NCBI GenBank assembly: GCA_036704825.1 | Contig: JAUBSN010000025.1 | Coordinates: 1 to 64,000, forward strand | Length of the DNA: 64,000 bases | DNA from: Microcoleus sp036704825 | GTDB taxonomy: Bacteria; Cyanobacteriota; Cyanobacteriia; Cyanobacteriales; Microcoleaceae | Direction of reading: 5' to 3' | Shown: piece by piece, positions 43,619 to 53,585 of the stretch | Layout of the letters: each line of letters starts with the position of its first letter | Position numbering within the stretch: position 1 is the stretch's first letter | Notes under the pieces: generated by a model | What the model was told of the DNA's origin: nothing | What the model saw: only the letters and a program-made list of their open reading frames with translations | The model's database searches: none | Translations under genes and position numbers: made by a program

Positions 43619-45745
43619 ATGGTTTCTCGAAAACGCGCGATCGTCTCCAGAGCGGGCAAATTCCGTCTCCGCAATGTCTTGGTAGTTCCCTTTGTTCTCC
43701 AAATTTTGGCTGCTGTTGGCTGCGTTGGCTATCTCTCTTACAGAAACGGAGAGCAGATAGTCAACGATATTGTTAGTCAGTTGCGCCAGGAAGTGAGTGC
43801 GAGAGTTTACGAACGTGTTCAAACCTATTTGGAAGCTCCGCCACTGGTGAATCAGATCAATCAGGATGCTTTACCTTTGGGAGTTTTGAACTTTGACGAT
43901 TTGGAGCAAGCTCGACCCTATTTTTGGAAACAAGTTCTGCAATTTAAGTCGATCGGTCACGCGGGAATTGCCAACGAAAAAGGTCAGTACCTGCGTGTGG
44001 GTTGGGTAAATCGGCTGGTTGGACTCGAACAACCTCAGCTTGCCCAGCAACTTATTGTCGGAGGTGGCGACTTGATATATTACAACCTTGACGATAATGG
44101 AAACCCGACAACCATCGAAAAAAACACGCCCAATTATGATGTTCGCACGCGCCCTTTTTACAGAGTAGCTGTTGAGAAGAAACAGGCCGCTTGGAGTGAA
44201 GTTTATATTAATTTTGGCTACGGTACGCTGCAAATTAATGCGAGTCTACCCTATTATGATGCCGAAGGGAAACTCATTGGCGTGCTGACTTGCCAGATGG
44301 GACTAGATCAAATTCGCCACTTCCTGCAAACCTTAAGGGTGGGTAATTCCGGTCAAGTATTTATCATTGAACCCCAGGGCGAGTTAATAGCCACTTCGGT
44401 TAAAGAACAGCCTCTTTCGGTGGGAACAGGCAAAGATACAAAGCGGCTCAAAGCACAGGAAAGCAGCAACCCGCTGATGCGTCAAAGTGTGGTTTACCTG
44501 CTCGATCGCTTCAAGCGTTTGGAAGACATCCATCAAACTGTTCAACTTGACTTTAAGCTAAACGGTGAGCGGCAATTTATCCAAGTTTCTCCGCTAACTG
44601 ACAAGTACGGCCTCAATTGGCTGAGTGTAGTAGTAGTTCCTGAAGCGGATTTTATGGCGCAAATTTATGCTAACACTCGCCAGACCATTTTGCTGTGTAT
44701 TGTGGCTCTCATTGTCTCTGTTGGAGTGGGTCTTTTCACTGCTAGCTGGATTGCTCGTCCCCTGAATCAAATTGCTCGAGCTTCAGAATATCTAGCAGGT
44801 GGCGCTCTTAACCAGAACGTTGATTCCAGCCCGATTTGGGAAATTGAAACCTTAACAAATTCCTTTAACAGGATGGCGAGACAACAGCAAGAATCCTTTG
44901 AAACTTTAGAAGATAAAGTCAAAGAACGCACCTCAGAACTCGCCAGAGCCGCTAAACTAATTGTCGCTCTCAACCAGCGCCTGAAAGCGGAAAACATCCG
45001 CATGAGTTCCGAACTCGATATGCTCAAACAAATGCAGCAGTTGATTCTGCCCAAACCTGCTGAACTCGCAGCTATTGAAGATTTAGATATTGCCGGATTT
45101 ATGGAGCCAGCCTCGGAAGTAGGCGGTGATTACTACGACGTACTTTGTACTAACGGGGTTGTCACGATTTGCATTGGTGATGTCACCGGACACGGATTAG
45201 AAAGCGGCGTTTTGATGGTGATGACTCAAGCTGCTGTCCGTACTCTTCAGGAATTGCAAGAATCCAACCCGGTGCGTTTTTTAGATACCCTCAACCGCAC
45301 TCTTTATAAAAATGTCCAGCGCATGAACTCCGACAAAAATATGACACTAGCTTTGCTCAACTACGCCGACAGCAAAGTTAGTATCAGCGGTCAACATGAG
45401 GAAACTATTGTGGTCAGGAAAGGTGGTCAAATCCAGCGGATAGACACCATAAATTTAGGATTTCCGCTCGGCTTAGATGAGGATATTTCCGATTGGATTA
45501 GCCATGTTTTAGTTGACTTAGAGCCGGGGGACGGGGTGGTGCTTTATACTGACGGCATCCCGGAAGCTAGAAATATCCACAAAAATTTCTACGGTATCGA
45601 AAGACTCTGTGAAGTGGTTTCTCAAAACTGGCATTTGAGCGCCGAGCAAATTAAGGAAGCCGCCATTGATAATTTGCGAGACTTTATTGGAGAACAAAAG
45701 ATATTTGATGACATTACCTTGCTTGTTATCAAGAAAAAGGATTAA
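43619..45745 (+). CDS. Cache-HAMP-SpoIIE (PP2C) phosphatase
   Basis: This is a 708-residue receptor phosphatase. A first membrane helix (about 20-42) and a second (about 357-380) enclose a periplasmic double-Cache sensor domain (VRTRPFYRVAVEK, VGNSGQVFIIEPQGELIATS). A HAMP (380-430) and coiled coil lead to a SpoIIE-type PPM phosphatase (about 475-706) with metal-binding GGDYYDV, GDVTGHGLES and the late DGIPEARN and FDDITLLV motifs. It should dephosphorylate a STAS-type antagonist in a partner-switching system; the candidate is the STAS protein at 55528. The ATG at 43619 with GGGAG upstream is preferred over the GTG at 43607, which overlaps that ribosome-binding site. The 3' third is nearly identical in DNA to the end of the gene at 47979. 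Confidence 0.9.
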   Translation: MVSRKRAIVSRAGKFRLRNVLVVPFVLQILAAVGCVGYLSYRNGEQIVNDIVSQLRQEVSARVYERVQTYLEAPPLVNQINQDALPLGVLNFDDLEQARPYFWKQVLQFKSIGHAGIANEKGQYLRVGWVNRLVGLEQPQLAQQLIVGGGDLIYYNLDDNGNPTTIEKNTPNYDVRTRPFYRVAVEKKQAAWSEVYINFGYGTLQINASLPYYDAEGKLIGVLTCQMGLDQIRHFLQTLRVGNSGQVFIIEPQGELIATSVKEQPLSVGTGKDTKRLKAQESSNPLMRQSVVYLLDRFKRLEDIHQTVQLDFKLNGERQFIQVSPLTDKYGLNWLSVVVVPEADFMAQIYANTRQTILLCIVALIVSVGVGLFTASWIARPLNQIARASEYLAGGALNQNVDSSPIWEIETLTNSFNRMARQQQESFETLEDKVKERTSELARAAKLIVALNQRLKAENIRMSSELDMLKQMQQLILPKPAELAAIEDLDIAGFMEPASEVGGDYYDVLCTNGVVTICIGDVTGHGLESGVLMVMTQAAVRTLQELQESNPVRFLDTLNRTLYKNVQRMNSDKNMTLALLNYADSKVSISGQHEETIVVRKGGQIQRIDTINLGFPLGLDEDISDWISHVLVDLEPGDGVVLYTDGIPEARNIHKNFYGIERLCEVVSQNWHLSAEQIKEAAIDNLRDFIGEQKIFDDITLLVIKKKD

Positions 45746-45909
45746 GTTCTGTCTGTTTTCCTTATTGTTTTTTTCACCCACACTGCTATTCTCAAAAAAT
45801 ATATTTAGTATCAGCGGCTGTGTTTTATATAAAATGTGTAGGAATAAATATTTATAAAATGCTGGCTATACCCATGAGTAATTAAAAATCTATTCTGCTC
45901 TATAAATAA

Positions 45910-47580
45910 ATGACAAATACCATCTTTCGACGGCTGTCAATCTTCTTAACTATCGCAGTAATAACTCTGTTTCCTGGAGTTGCTAATGCAGGTCTGATTT
46001 CCGTTGACAATTCTACTAACCAGCCAATTACTTGTGATGCTTCTGGTGCTCTTCGCAACACTGTTAAGCAAAATATGCAGAGGATATTGCTCTCACCAGG
46101 TCAAACTCTTGCACTCAACCCACAGGATTTCTCGAAGCAAACGATCGCTCGCGTGGAGTGTACGGGATACAATGTTGACAATCTGAACGTCACCCCAAAT
46201 AGTCCCGATCGCTATTTATCTTTCACAGGTAAAGCCCACCAGACTTTATCCGTATTGTTGCACCTCTATTTACCGACAACACTAGAAGCAAATTTTCAGC
46301 CGATGGTGCAGCGGATTGTCAATGAGTTTCAACAAAAAAATCGCCAGATTTTGCTCAATGCAGTAATGAGTCAAGATTTAGAATATGACACCTATACCTA
46401 CAGCAATTTGCCGCATCTTCTGGGGAAAAATGGATTTGATTTAGTTGAACTTGATACCTTAATGTTAGGTGATGCAGTCGATAACCATTTGATTCTTCCA
46501 GCTTCCCAAGCAATATCAACTTCCAAGTTTTGGCAAGCAGGTCTAGAAGCATCAACTTACAACAATCAACTCTACGGTTTTCCGAATTGGCTGTGCTCGT
46601 ATTTTTTATTCGGTCGAGACCGCGATATTTTGCAAGTTAAATCAGTACCGGAATTAATTAATTATTTATCTCAAAAACCGCCCGCAAAACCGCGATTAAT
46701 TGCGAACTTTAACAGTGACTGGAATGCGATCGGCTTTTATTTGGATGGCTGTACAGACTTGTTTGGGTTTGATGGCGTGACCGAAGCTTTGGAGAAACCG
46801 ATCGATCCGCAGGTAATAAACAATTTAGTAGAAATGTCTTCGGAATGTGCAGTCAATGGTACAAATGGCTGTGTCATTCGATTTTAGATTTGAGATTTGA
46901 GATTTTGGATTGACCCCAGGGATAAATTCTCTTTCTTGAGGATTTTAGATTTGAGATTTTGGATTGATTCTACGGATAAATCCGGGGGCTTGTACCACCT
47001 TTGAAAGTCTTGGTCAACGACTACTACAATCAAGATCCCAACGCGGGATATCAGGACTTTTTAGCAGGAGCAACCAGCTTTATTGTATTTTCGGAAAATT
47101 CTTTTTATATCCGCTTGTCCGATACCCTAAAGCTACCTCTTTTTGCAAGACCATCTCCTATGGTCGGGAACTTCAACCATTGGTTTTTGCTGATACTTTA
47201 GCGGTAAATGCTTCTAGATGCAACAATCACGATTGTCAGGCTAATGCTGTTAAGTTTATCGACTACATGAGCAGCGTTGATACCAAACTCTGGATTGCTT
47301 TTAGCGAAGATTTAGATAGCGGTACGCCACCCGGCGATCCCTACCAGCCATCAAAGCTTTCTACGACCAGCCGCGAGTCGAGCAAGACGAACTATATCCG
47401 CAATTTGCACGAGTGGTCAAGAACGAAAACGCAAATTTTCCTAACTCTATTTCCGACAATAAAAAAATAGCGATGTACCAAGAAATTTGTACGGAATTCA
47501 ACCAACAGGAACCTGAATATACCAAATGTGACTTCAACAGGCGATCGATCCTACGAAGCAAGCGCTTCAAAGGTTTTTAA
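45910..47580 (+). pseudogene. Broken periplasmic solute-binding/thiaminase I-like gene
   Basis: Codons 1-320 encode a signal peptide (cleavage after about VANA, residue 27) and a fold like thiaminase I and other extracellular binding proteins (LYGFPNWLCSYFLFGRD). The frame stops at 46887 inside a dispersed repeat (46873-47016). The rest of the family sequence resumes after it in pieces: LVNDYYNQDPNAGYQDFLAGATSF (about 47010-47115), a frame change near 47130, LVFADTLAVNASRCNN to SGTPPGDPYQPS, a second frame change near 47350, then KAFYDQPRVEQDELYPQFARVV and on to TAA at 47578. A repeat insertion plus two frameshifts make it a pseudogene; a truncated secreted product of 325 residues could still be made. 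It lies between two SpoIIE-phosphatase genes. Confidence 0.75.
46873..47016. repeat. Dispersed ~145-bp repeat, copy B, inside a gene
   Basis: It is the reverse-orientation match of 13618-13762. It includes two tandem GATTTGAGATTTTGGATTGA-like blocks, the TTCTCTTTCTTGAGGATTTT centre and the GTACCACCTTTGAAAGTC end. It supplies the stop codon at 46885-46887 that ends the solute-binding frame. The exact ends and any target duplication are unclear. Confidence 0.6.
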
Positions 47581-47671
47581 CAAAATTGATGTGATTTGCG
47601 ATCCGTTAGCGATCGATCGATCGTTGTTTTTTGGTCAAATCTTCCCTAAACCTTGCGTGCTGTAGTAAACT

Positions 47672-47805
47672 GGGAGCATCTCATATTTGTAAAAACACTT
47701 CTTCTGGCTCCTGACTTCTTCCTTCTGACTCTTTTCTCCTGACTCCTGACTCCTGACTCCTAACTCCAATTTCAAGCGGAGGGCTGCTTTCATTGAGATA
47801 CTCCC
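47672..47805 (+). mobile_element. MITE-like element, copy 3 (134 bp)
   Basis: The ends are GGGAGCATCTCA (47672-47683) and TGAGATACTCCC (47794-47805, one mismatch). It is flanked by the 8-bp direct repeat AGTAAACT (47664-47671 and 47806-47813). It is in the same orientation as copy 2 and has the same internal TCCTGAC tract, with fewer units. It lies between the broken solute-binding gene and the giant kinase, about 170 bp before the latter's start. Confidence 0.88.
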
Positions 47806-47978
47806 AGTAAACTAATCACTAATGACCGCAAACTTTTTTATATTGCTTGAACTAAAAGCTGACCGGGATTTAGCAACCTAAGCTGCGGTAAGTACGTTCT
47901 GAATCGCTGAAACCATTGCCCCAATTGCATCGATCCGTCGATTTTTGCCCCCTTCCTTCAACATTTAGTATAGCAACT

Positions 47979-50900
47979 ATGACCCTGATATCAATTCCCG
48001 GCTACCGGGCGGTCGAAGAACTCTACTCTGGCCCCAGAACCTTGGTTTTTCGATGTTTTTCTGAATCAGACAATCAACCCGCCGTCATCAAACTGCTCAG
48101 ATCTGAGTATCCGACTTTCAGCGAAATGGTGCAGTTTCGCAATCAGTACACCATTGCCAAAAATATTGAAAATTCCGGTATTGTCAAACACTTAAGTCTG
48201 GAAGTATACCGTAACGGTTTTGCCTTAGTGATGGAGGATTTTGGCGGAATTTCTCTAGCAGAATACATCACCACTGATGCTTGGAACCTCAAGGATAAAA
48301 TTACCGCTACCATCGAAAAATTTTTACAAATTGCCATTAAAATTTGCTCTTGTTTAGAAGCAATATATAATAGTAAAGTTATTCACAAAGATATCAAACC
48401 GCAGAACATTATAATTAATCCTAAAACTCAAGAAGTTAAAATAATAGACTTTAGTATCTCCTCGCTTTTGCCTCGCGAAAATCCAGAAATTAAAAATCCT
48501 AACATCTTAGAAGGGACATTAGCTTATATGTCTCCCGAACAAACTGGAAGAATGAATCGCGGGATTGACTACCGCACTGATTTTTACTCGCTAGGAGTAA
48601 CTTTTTACCAACTGTTGACAGGACAATTGCCATTCCAATCTAACGAGCCGATGGAATTGGTTCACTCTCACATTGCTCGCCAACCAATTCACCCGATCGC
48701 CCTCAATCCTGCCATCCCCCAAGTATTGAATGACATAGTGCTAAAACTGATGGCGAAAACACCGGAAGCACGCTATCAAACAGTTGGCGGCATCAAACAC
48801 GATTTAGAAAAATGCTTAAAAGAATACTCAGATCGTGGCACTATTCAACTGTTTGAATTAGGCAGCAGAGACATTTCCGAACGCTTTGTCATTCCCGAAA
48901 AACTTTACGGCAGAGAAACCGAAGTTTCGGCCCTATTAGCAGCCTTCCACCGCGTCGCCTGTCCCCAGGAAAATTCCGCAGCCGCCGATTTGGAGGTTTC
49001 CCCTAGTAGCAGCCGAGATCCTCAGAAACTCCCCCGTACAGCTACTACCGAAATCATGTTGGTAGCAGGCTTTTCCGGGATTGGCAAAACCGCTGTGGTT
49101 AACGAAGTTCACAAGCCAATCGTCCAGCAGCGGGGATACTTTATCAAAGGGAAATTCGACCAATTCAGGCGCGATATTCCATTCTGGGCATGGGTGCAAG
49201 CTTTGCAAAGTTTCCTGCAGCAATTACTGACAGAAAGTGTTACTCAAGTTCAGCAGTGGCAAGCCCTAATTTTGTCCGCTTTAGGCGATAATGCTCGGGT
49301 AATTATTGATGTTATCCCAGAATTAGAATTGCTGATTGGCAAGCAACCTGCTGTGCAGGAGTTAGAACCAACTCCTGCACAAAATCGTTTCAATCTTTTA
49401 TTTCAAAAGTTCATTCGTGTCTTTGCTACAAAAAATCACCCCTTAGTTATCTTCTTAGATGATTTGCAATGGGCTGATTCCGCATCTTTGAAATTAATGC
49501 AATTGTTGCTAGGCGAATCAGAAGGTCAACATTTGCTGCTAATTGGCGCTTATCGAGATAATGAAGTTTCCAGCGTTCATCCATTAATGCTGACTTTATC
49601 AGAGATTCGCAATCTACCAAATCGCAGTATTGAGCGACCAGCCCCTATCATTAATCAAATTACTCTAGCGCCACTTTCAAAAGATGATTTAAATCGTTTA
49701 GTTGCTGATGCTTTAAGTTGTCCGACATGGCGCTCGATTTCTTTAACAGAATTGATTTTTCAAAAGACTAAAGGCAATCCTTTTTTTAGCAATCAATTCC
49801 TCAAAAAGCTGCATGAAGATAAGTTAATATATTTCGATTTTACCCCGTTGGATGGAGAAGAAAGGGGTGGTTGGCAGTGCGATATTACTAAAATTAGAGA
49901 ATTGGCTGTCAGCAATGATGTCGTCGAATTTATGGCGAATCAATTGCAAAAATTGCCGCTAACTACTCAAAACATTTTAAAACTAGCTGCTTGTATTGGC
50001 AGTCAATTTGATTTAGAAACCTTAGCAGTAGTTTGTGAAAAATCTCAAATAGACACTGCGGCTGATTTATGGAAAGCATTGCAAGAAGGTCTAATTTTAC
50101 CGCAAAGTGAAGTTTACAAATTTTTTGCAGATGATGGGGACTCTGCACCATTAGCTGTTGCCGATTGTCAATTACCCAGTTACAAATTTTTGCACGATCG
50201 CGTTCGACAAGCTTCTTATTCTTTGATTCCCGATGATGCAAAACAGTCAACTCACCTAAAAATTGGCAGATTGTTGTTGAGTAATACCCCAGAATATGAA
50301 AAAGAACATCGGATATTTGATATTGTCAACCACTTGAATATTGGAGTGGAATTAATTGTCGATCGCACCGAACAACATCAACTAGCTTCCTTGAATTTAA
50401 TTGCGGGACGTAAAGCTAAAACTTCTACAGCTTATGCTGCTGCTGTGGATTATTTAACTATCGGCAGAAACCTGCTAGCAGATGATAGCTGGACAAATTT
50501 ATACGACTTGACGATCGATCTTTATGTAGAAGCGGTTGAAGCCGAATATTTGAATACTAATTTCGATTTGTCGCACCAACTGGCAGAAATAGTTCTATCT
50601 CGATCGCACAATCTCCTCGATCAATTCAGAGTTTACGAAGCGCAAATTCAGTCTTATATTGCTCAAAATCAGATGAAATCGGCAGTAGATACTGGATTGC
50701 AAGCTTTGGGAATGTTGGGTGTTTCTTTGGAAACAGAACTTCCCGCTACAGTAGAGATATCTGCCTTAGCTAATTTGCCCGAAATTAACGATCCTTATAA
50801 AATTGCTGCTTTGAGGATTTTATGTGCGATCGCTTCTGCTGCTTATCTAGCTAGTCCAGAACTTTACCCCGCCGTTGTGTTTACAATGGCACATATTTGT

Positions 50901-53429
50901 AGCAAATACGGGAACTCTGCACCGGCTAGTTATGCCTATGCTTGTTGCAGTTTAATCTGTGAAGTAATCGGAGAAATTGAATTAGGCTATCAGTACGGGC
51001 AAGTATCTTTGCAGGTATTAGATAAATTCCCATCCCAAGAATTTCACTCGAAAGTTGTGATGGTGTACAATGCTTGCGTGAGACATTGGAAAGAACCGAT
51101 TCGATCGAGCATACCCTCTTTGGTATCAGCAGTCCAAAGCGGTTTAGAAACGGGCGATATCGAATATGCTTGCTATTCGGCTATGTATCTTTGCATCTAC
51201 AGCTTTTTTAGCGGTGAAGACTTAAGCTCTGTAGATCAAAAATACGAGCAGTATCTCGAACTCATGCTGAATTCCAAACAAGAATATCAGACTTATTATA
51301 CTAAAATCTGGCGACAACTTACATTAAACTTACAAGGATTAGCTGAGGACAATTGTCGGTTAGTTGGGGAGAGTTTTAATGAAGATGAAATGTTACCAAT
51401 TTTGCTGGCAGCCAATAATGTCTCTTCCATCTTTGGGGTTTATTTTGCTAAATTGGTTGTGAATTATTTGTTTGGCGATCGCGATCGGGCTGTGGAAAAT
51501 GCCCGGCTAGCAGAGCAATATGTCGCTGGTGTCGGCTCCTTGATGATGGTTCCCCAACATAACTTTTACCATTCCCTCGCCCTTCTGGCAATGTATCCCG
51601 ATGCTGATGCGATCGCTCGAGAACAATACTTGAACCAAGTTGCAGCCAATCAGGAAAAAATGCAAACTTGGGCATTCCATGCACCGATGAATTATCAGCA
51701 CAAGTATGACTTAGTAGCTGCAGAAATATCACGAGTATTGGGACACAGGCTGGAAGCAATGGATTTGTACGATCGCGCCATTGCTACGGCCAAAGAAAAC
51801 CAATACCTCCAAGAAGAAGCACTCTTCAGCGAATTGGCAGCTAAATTCTACCTTGAATTAGGCAAAGATAAAATTGCCCGCGTCTATCTAACGGACGCTT
51901 ACTACGCTTATGCTCGCTGGGGAACTCAAGCAAAAATTCATGATTTAGAACAAAAATATCCCCAATTACTCAGCCAGATTCTGGAACAAAAAACAAGTTT
52001 GTATCCGGGAGATACAATCGAGAAAACTATAGTCGGAACCCTCAACTCTACTGGCAATAAGATTGGCACTTTGCTGGATTTGGCAACAGTTATTAAAGCT
52101 TCTCAATCCATATCAGGACCAACAAACGTCGAGGAATTGCTATCAACTTTTATCCTAATTTTGGTTCAAAATGCGGGAGCATCAAAAGGCTCCATCATCT
52201 TAGAAAGAGCCGATCAATTATCGATTGTGGCTAAATTTTTAGACGAGCGCTGCTATTTGCCGAATATTCCCCTTTCTCAAAGCAAACATCTTCCCATCAC
52301 TGCCATTAACTACGTCTGGCGTACCAGAGAAACCTTGGTCATTAATGATATTGCCACTGAAAATTTTTTTGCTGCCGACCCCTACATTATTCAGCACCAA
52401 CCTAAATCTGTATTGTGTACTCCCATAGTTAACCAAGGTAAAGCGATCGGCATTTTGTACTTAGAAAATAGTGTCGCCACAGGTGCATTTACTCCTGACA
52501 GATTGGAAGTCTTAAAAATTCTATCCTCCCAAGCAGCTATTTCGCTGGAGAATGCTCTGCTATATCAAACTCTAGAAGATAAAGTTGAAGAACGTACAGC
52601 CCAACTAGCCCAAGCGAATCAGGCAATTTCTGCCCTCAACCAACGCCTGAAAACCGAAAATCTGCGGATGAGTGCCGAACTCGACATCCTCAAACAAATG
52701 CAGCAGTTAATTCTGCCGAAACCTGCGGAATTAGCTGCAATTGCAGAGTTAGATATCGCTGGCTTTATGAAACCAGCAGATGAAGTAGGTGGCGATTATT
52801 ACGACGTACTTTGTACTGACGGGGTGGTTACGATCTGCATTGGTGATGTCACCGGACACGGACTAGAAAGCGGTATTTTGATGGTAATGACTCAAGCTGC
52901 TGTTCGCGCTTTGAAAGAAGTTCAAGAGATAGACCCGGTGCGTTTTTTAGATACCCTCAACCGCACTCTTTATAAAAATATTCAGCGGATGAACTCGGAC
53001 AAAAACCTGAGTCTAGCTCTCCTCAATTACGCAGACAGTCAAGTTAGTATTAGCGGTCAACACGAGGAAACTATCGTAGTCAGAAGCGGCGGTAAACTTG
53101 AGCGGATTAACATGATGGACTTAGGATTTCCTATCGGCTTAGATGAGGATATTGCCGATTGGATCAGCCATGTTTTAGTTGACTTAGAGCCGGGGGACGG
53201 GGTGGTGCTTTATACTGACGGCATCCCGGAAGCTAGAAATATCCACAAAAAATTTTACGGTATCGAAAGACTCTGTGAAGTGGTTTCTCAAAACTGGCAT
53301 TTGAGCGCCGAACAAATCAAGGAAGCCACCATAGCTGATTTGCAAAAATTTATTGGAGAACAAAAGGTATTTGATGACATTACTTTGCTAGTATTGAAGC
53401 AACAGGGCAATGTTGTTCATAATTTATGA
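47979..53429 (+). CDS. Ser/Thr kinase - AAA ATPase - GAF - SpoIIE phosphatase fusion
   Basis: This is a 1816-residue signalling giant. Residues 1-270 form a Ser/Thr kinase with catalytic loop HKDIKPQN (D138), the DFG motif as DFS (D157) and EGTLAYMSPEQTGR. About 300-660: an AAA_16-type ATPase with Walker A GFSGIGKT (364-371) and Walker B LVIFLDDLQWAD. About 700-1350: helical, TPR-like. About 1385-1525: GAF (VLCTPIVNQGKAIGILYLEN). After a coiled coil, 1560-1811 is a SpoIIE-type PP2C phosphatase (GGDYYDV, GDVTGHGLES, DGIPEARN). Relatives usually end in a histidine kinase; here a phosphatase takes that place, so kinase and phosphatase sit in one chain. The ATG at 47979 opens the normal kinase fold (MTLISIPGYRAVEEL); an upstream TTG frame extension is unlikely to be used. 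It is probably cytosolic. Confidence 0.9.
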   Translation: MTLISIPGYRAVEELYSGPRTLVFRCFSESDNQPAVIKLLRSEYPTFSEMVQFRNQYTIAKNIENSGIVKHLSLEVYRNGFALVMEDFGGISLAEYITTDAWNLKDKITATIEKFLQIAIKICSCLEAIYNSKVIHKDIKPQNIIINPKTQEVKIIDFSISSLLPRENPEIKNPNILEGTLAYMSPEQTGRMNRGIDYRTDFYSLGVTFYQLLTGQLPFQSNEPMELVHSHIARQPIHPIALNPAIPQVLNDIVLKLMAKTPEARYQTVGGIKHDLEKCLKEYSDRGTIQLFELGSRDISERFVIPEKLYGRETEVSALLAAFHRVACPQENSAAADLEVSPSSSRDPQKLPRTATTEIMLVAGFSGIGKTAVVNEVHKPIVQQRGYFIKGKFDQFRRDIPFWAWVQALQSFLQQLLTESVTQVQQWQALILSALGDNARVIIDVIPELELLIGKQPAVQELEPTPAQNRFNLLFQKFIRVFATKNHPLVIFLDDLQWADSASLKLMQLLLGESEGQHLLLIGAYRDNEVSSVHPLMLTLSEIRNLPNRSIERPAPIINQITLAPLSKDDLNRLVADALSCPTWRSISLTELIFQKTKGNPFFSNQFLKKLHEDKLIYFDFTPLDGEERGGWQCDITKIRELAVSNDVVEFMANQLQKLPLTTQNILKLAACIGSQFDLETLAVVCEKSQIDTAADLWKALQEGLILPQSEVYKFFADDGDSAPLAVADCQLPSYKFLHDRVRQASYSLIPDDAKQSTHLKIGRLLLSNTPEYEKEHRIFDIVNHLNIGVELIVDRTEQHQLASLNLIAGRKAKTSTAYAAAVDYLTIGRNLLADDSWTNLYDLTIDLYVEAVEAEYLNTNFDLSHQLAEIVLSRSHNLLDQFRVYEAQIQSYIAQNQMKSAVDTGLQALGMLGVSLETELPATVEISALANLPEINDPYKIAALRILCAIASAAYLASPELYPAVVFTMAHICSKYGNSAPASYAYACCSLICEVIGEIELGYQYGQVSLQVLDKFPSQEFHSKVVMVYNACVRHWKEPIRSSIPSLVSAVQSGLETGDIEYACYSAMYLCIYSFFSGEDLSSVDQKYEQYLELMLNSKQEYQTYYTKIWRQLTLNLQGLAEDNCRLVGESFNEDEMLPILLAANNVSSIFGVYFAKLVVNYLFGDRDRAVENARLAEQYVAGVGSLMMVPQHNFYHSLALLAMYPDADAIAREQYLNQVAANQEKMQTWAFHAPMNYQHKYDLVAAEISRVLGHRLEAMDLYDRAIATAKENQYLQEEALFSELAAKFYLELGKDKIARVYLTDAYYAYARWGTQAKIHDLEQKYPQLLSQILEQKTSLYPGDTIEKTIVGTLNSTGNKIGTLLDLATVIKASQSISGPTNVEELLSTFILILVQNAGASKGSIILERADQLSIVAKFLDERCYLPNIPLSQSKHLPITAINYVWRTRETLVINDIATENFFAADPYIIQHQPKSVLCTPIVNQGKAIGILYLENSVATGAFTPDRLEVLKILSSQAAISLENALLYQTLEDKVEERTAQLAQANQAISALNQRLKTENLRMSAELDILKQMQQLILPKPAELAAIAELDIAGFMKPADEVGGDYYDVLCTDGVVTICIGDVTGHGLESGILMVMTQAAVRALKEVQEIDPVRFLDTLNRTLYKNIQRMNSDKNLSLALLNYADSQVSISGQHEETIVVRSGGKLERINMMDLGFPIGLDEDIADWISHVLVDLEPGDGVVLYTDGIPEARNIHKKFYGIERLCEVVSQNWHLSAEQIKEATIADLQKFIGEQKVFDDITLLVLKQQGNVVHNL

Positions 53430-53585
53430 GTGACGGTCGTCAACCCGGTTTCTAGGAAGGAGCTTGGATTTAGTGACCGAGCATCGAAGCAGAAACAGGA
53501 TTTCGAGTTTGGCGTGTGTAAGTTTTAATATTTTACAGCGATCGAGTCAAACAATTTTGTGCTTCCAGATTCGGAAGTTTAAATT

